Of a stretch of 64,000 nucleotides of DNA, positions 62,724-64,000 are shown piece by piece. The stretch spans positions 62,001 to 126,000 of the forward strand of contig JBNKTC010000001.1 of the NCBI GenBank assembly GCA_050297855.1, written 5' to 3'. The notes under the pieces are model-generated. The model made no database searches, was not told the origin of the DNA, and was given only the letters and a program-made list of their open reading frames with translations. How positions within the stretch are numbered: position 1 is the first letter of the stretch; the number at the start of each line of letters is the position of its first letter. This stretch comes from SZUA-545 sp050297855. Its GTDB lineage: Bacteria; Campylobacterota; Campylobacteria; Campylobacterales; SZUA-545. The position numbers and the translations under genes were made by a program.

Positions 62724-63688
62724 ATCGCCTCCCCCATCCGGGGCAGCAGGATCCGGCCGCGGACCCCCTCTTCCTTCTCCAGGGTACCGAACCATGCGGC
62801 CAGTTCGTTGGCACTCTCCTTCGTCAGTTTGAAGGTGCCGTAGTGCATCGGGATGTAGTGCTTTGCATTCAGGTCTTTTAGGGCCTGGAGGCATTCTGCG
62901 TGGCTCATGTGGTTCCCCTCCGAGACGTAGGGCGGGTTGATCGGGATGATGGCGTAGTCGATGTCGAACATCTCCCCGATCTCTTTGAAGTGGACGTTAT
63001 ACCCGCTGTCGCCGGCAAAGTAGATCGTCTTCCCACCGCCACGGATGATAAAGCTCCCCCAGAGCACCCGGTTATAGTCGAAGGCCGTCCGCCTGTGCCA
63101 ATGGTGGGCCGGGAGCAGGAACACCTCTACCCCGTCCGTCTCGTATTTCTGGTACCACCCCGCCTCCTGGAGCGCAATACCCCGGTTCGCCCGGTGGATC
63201 AGCCGCCCCATCCTGAGCGGTACCAGCGCCTCTTTGATCCCGCTTCCCGCCGCACGGATCGTGCGGGTATCGAGATGGTCCAGGTGGCCGTGGGAGATGA
63301 GCAGGTAGTCGATCGCACCCAGTTCCCGGATATGAAACGGCGCCGGGGAGAGGCGTTTTTTAAAGGGGATGTCGCTGAAACAGGGATCGGTCAGCAGCCG
63401 TTTGCCCCCCAGGTCGATCAAAAACGACGCATGCCCGAGCCAGACGATCCCGGGTTTGACTGAGGCAAGAAAAGCCCGGTCGCGGATGATCGCCATGCTG
63501 CTGGACTCCCCAAGCCGCTCCCGGCGCACCGTATGCCCGATATAACGGAACGCCGCACCGAGCTCCCCTCCCTGGCGGCTGTGGGAATCAAATGGCCCCG
63601 TAAACCGGCCGCGGCGGATCGGCACTCCGGCAAACTCCGGCTTGATCGTCTCGAGCCGTTCGTTTTTGAGGTATCGGACCGACGCCAT
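62714..63688 (-). CDS. MBL-fold metallo-hydrolase (NAPE-PLD / UlaG-like group)
   Basis: A 324-residue hydrolase with the metal motif LLISHGHLDHLD, then LPAHHWHRR, FAGDSGYN and a late HYGTFKL histidine. The group includes NAPE-hydrolysing phospholipase D-like and lactonase-like enzymes (VWLGHASFLIDLGGKRLLTD at the N-terminus is typical). Substrate unknown. Its ATG shares one base with the stop of the upstream flippase-like gene and it overlaps the DUF2238 gene, so the three form an operon. Confidence 0.88.
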   Translation of the reverse strand: MASVRYLKNERLETIKPEFAGVPIRRGRFTGPFDSHSRQGGELGAAFRYIGHTVRRERLGESSSMAIIRDRAFLASVKPGIVWLGHASFLIDLGGKRLLTDPCFSDIPFKKRLSPAPFHIRELGAIDYLLISHGHLDHLDTRTIRAAGSGIKEALVPLRMGRLIHRANRGIALQEAGWYQKYETDGVEVFLLPAHHWHRRTAFDYNRVLWGSFIIRGGGKTIYFAGDSGYNVHFKEIGEMFDIDYAIIPINPPYVSEGNHMSHAECLQALKDLNAKHYIPMHYGTFKLTKESANELAAWFGTLEKEEGVRGRILLPRMGEAIWF

Positions 63689-64000
63689 TACGCGTGTCCC
63701 CGCTCAAGAGTCCGCATGACACGCCGCTCCAGGGTCAGCGAGAGCAAAAACATGCCGAAATACCCCAGTGAGAGCCCCATCACCACGTCCACCACGCTGT
63801 CGGAAAAAATCCGCAGGATAAAAAAGGCCCCAGCGAAAACGATGACCCCCGATACCCGCACGGCCAGCGCCTGCATGAAATGTCCCGCCGCCTTGATAAA
63901 GGCCAGCTGCAGCGCATTGAGCATCACGAAAGGGAAAAAGAGCACGAGGTGCACCAGCATCAGGTATGCAGCCCCGTATTCAGGGGGAAAAAGCGTATCC
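63688..64000 (-). CDS. C-terminal part of a flippase-like membrane protein (partial, runs off right edge)
   Basis: An open minus-strand frame continues to the window edge, so the N-terminus is missing. The ~104 residues seen hold three hydrophobic helices and start FPPEYGAAYL, followed by LVLFFPFVMLNALQLAFIKA. That pattern, a short loop with PEY/Y-A-A before a helix, resembles the C-terminal third of MATE-like polysaccharide flippases (Wzx/MurJ group). First gene of the operon with the MBL and DUF2238 genes. Confidence 0.6.
   Translation of the reverse strand, partial: DTLFPPEYGAAYLMLVHLVLFFPFVMLNALQLAFIKAAGHFMQALAVRVSGVIVFAGAFFILRIFSDSVVDVVMGLSLGYFGMFLLSLTLERRVMRTLERGHA

Noticed and set aside
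1..64000. CRISPR arrays, insertion sequences, rRNA genes
   Set aside because: No regularly spaced repeats, no transposase-like frame and no rRNA sequence were seen in the window.

Overview
The window looks like a chromosomal segment of a free-living member of the Campylobacterota (Epsilonproteobacteria). The grounds are two tandem flagellins with the epsilon-type D1 sequence, the flgB-flgC-fliE-ftsI gene order, sigma-28 and sigma-54 flagellar promoters, histidine kinases with an IAHQWRQPLN-type H-box, and many envelope lipoproteins. Most of the sequence is moderately GC-rich. The stretch from about 37.1 to 40.8 kb is clearly AT-rich and looks acquired. I have no taxonomic search to support a genus.

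Layout. 1-8.6 kb: a partial MBL-rhodanese protein, trpS, two large beta-propeller lipoproteins, a GspF/PilC-type membrane protein, a nuclease and a rhodanese. 8.7-15 kb: an outer-membrane barrel, an MFS carrier, an RDD protein, a TauE/SafE-like protein and two flagellin genes, one with a sigma-28 promoter and one with a sigma-54 promoter. 15-21 kb: topA, a DUF503 gene and the purT-dxr-L,D-transpeptidase operon. 21-25.3 kb: a lipoprotein behind a near-perfect sigma-28 promoter, then a three-gene envelope operon (Ig-like lipoprotein, coiled-coil barrel, OmpA with YD repeats). 25.3-36.2 kb: ftsI, the rod operon flgBCfliE, a CPA2 antiporter, uvrB, fetB, a nitroreductase, a family-4 UDG, a CheY-like protein and ilvD. 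36.4-36.9 kb: four tRNA genes (Gly, Leu, Cys, Ser).

37.1-40.8 kb is the most notable accessory region. It is a CBASS anti-phage operon with a patatin phospholipase (CapV-like), a CD-NTase and an E2-like protein that carries a C-terminal SEC-C zinc motif. A divergent WYL-domain regulator (CapW-like) lies beside it, and the shared promoter region has perfect inverted repeats. 40.9-46.8 kb is a complete sucrose operon, sps-spp-fruK-ams. This order is known from halotolerant methanotrophs and fits an osmolyte role.

46.9-58.8 kb holds a transglutaminase-like protein, a MerT/MerP-like pair, two sensor kinases (one paired with a periplasmic binding protein), a HAD phosphatase, hrpB and an MCP. 58.9-62 kb holds a tightly overlapping outer-membrane barrel / HEAT-repeat / GT2 synthase set that looks like a minimal exopolysaccharide module. 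The window ends with a DUF2238-like membrane protein, an MBL hydrolase and the C-terminal end of a flippase-like protein that runs off the right edge.
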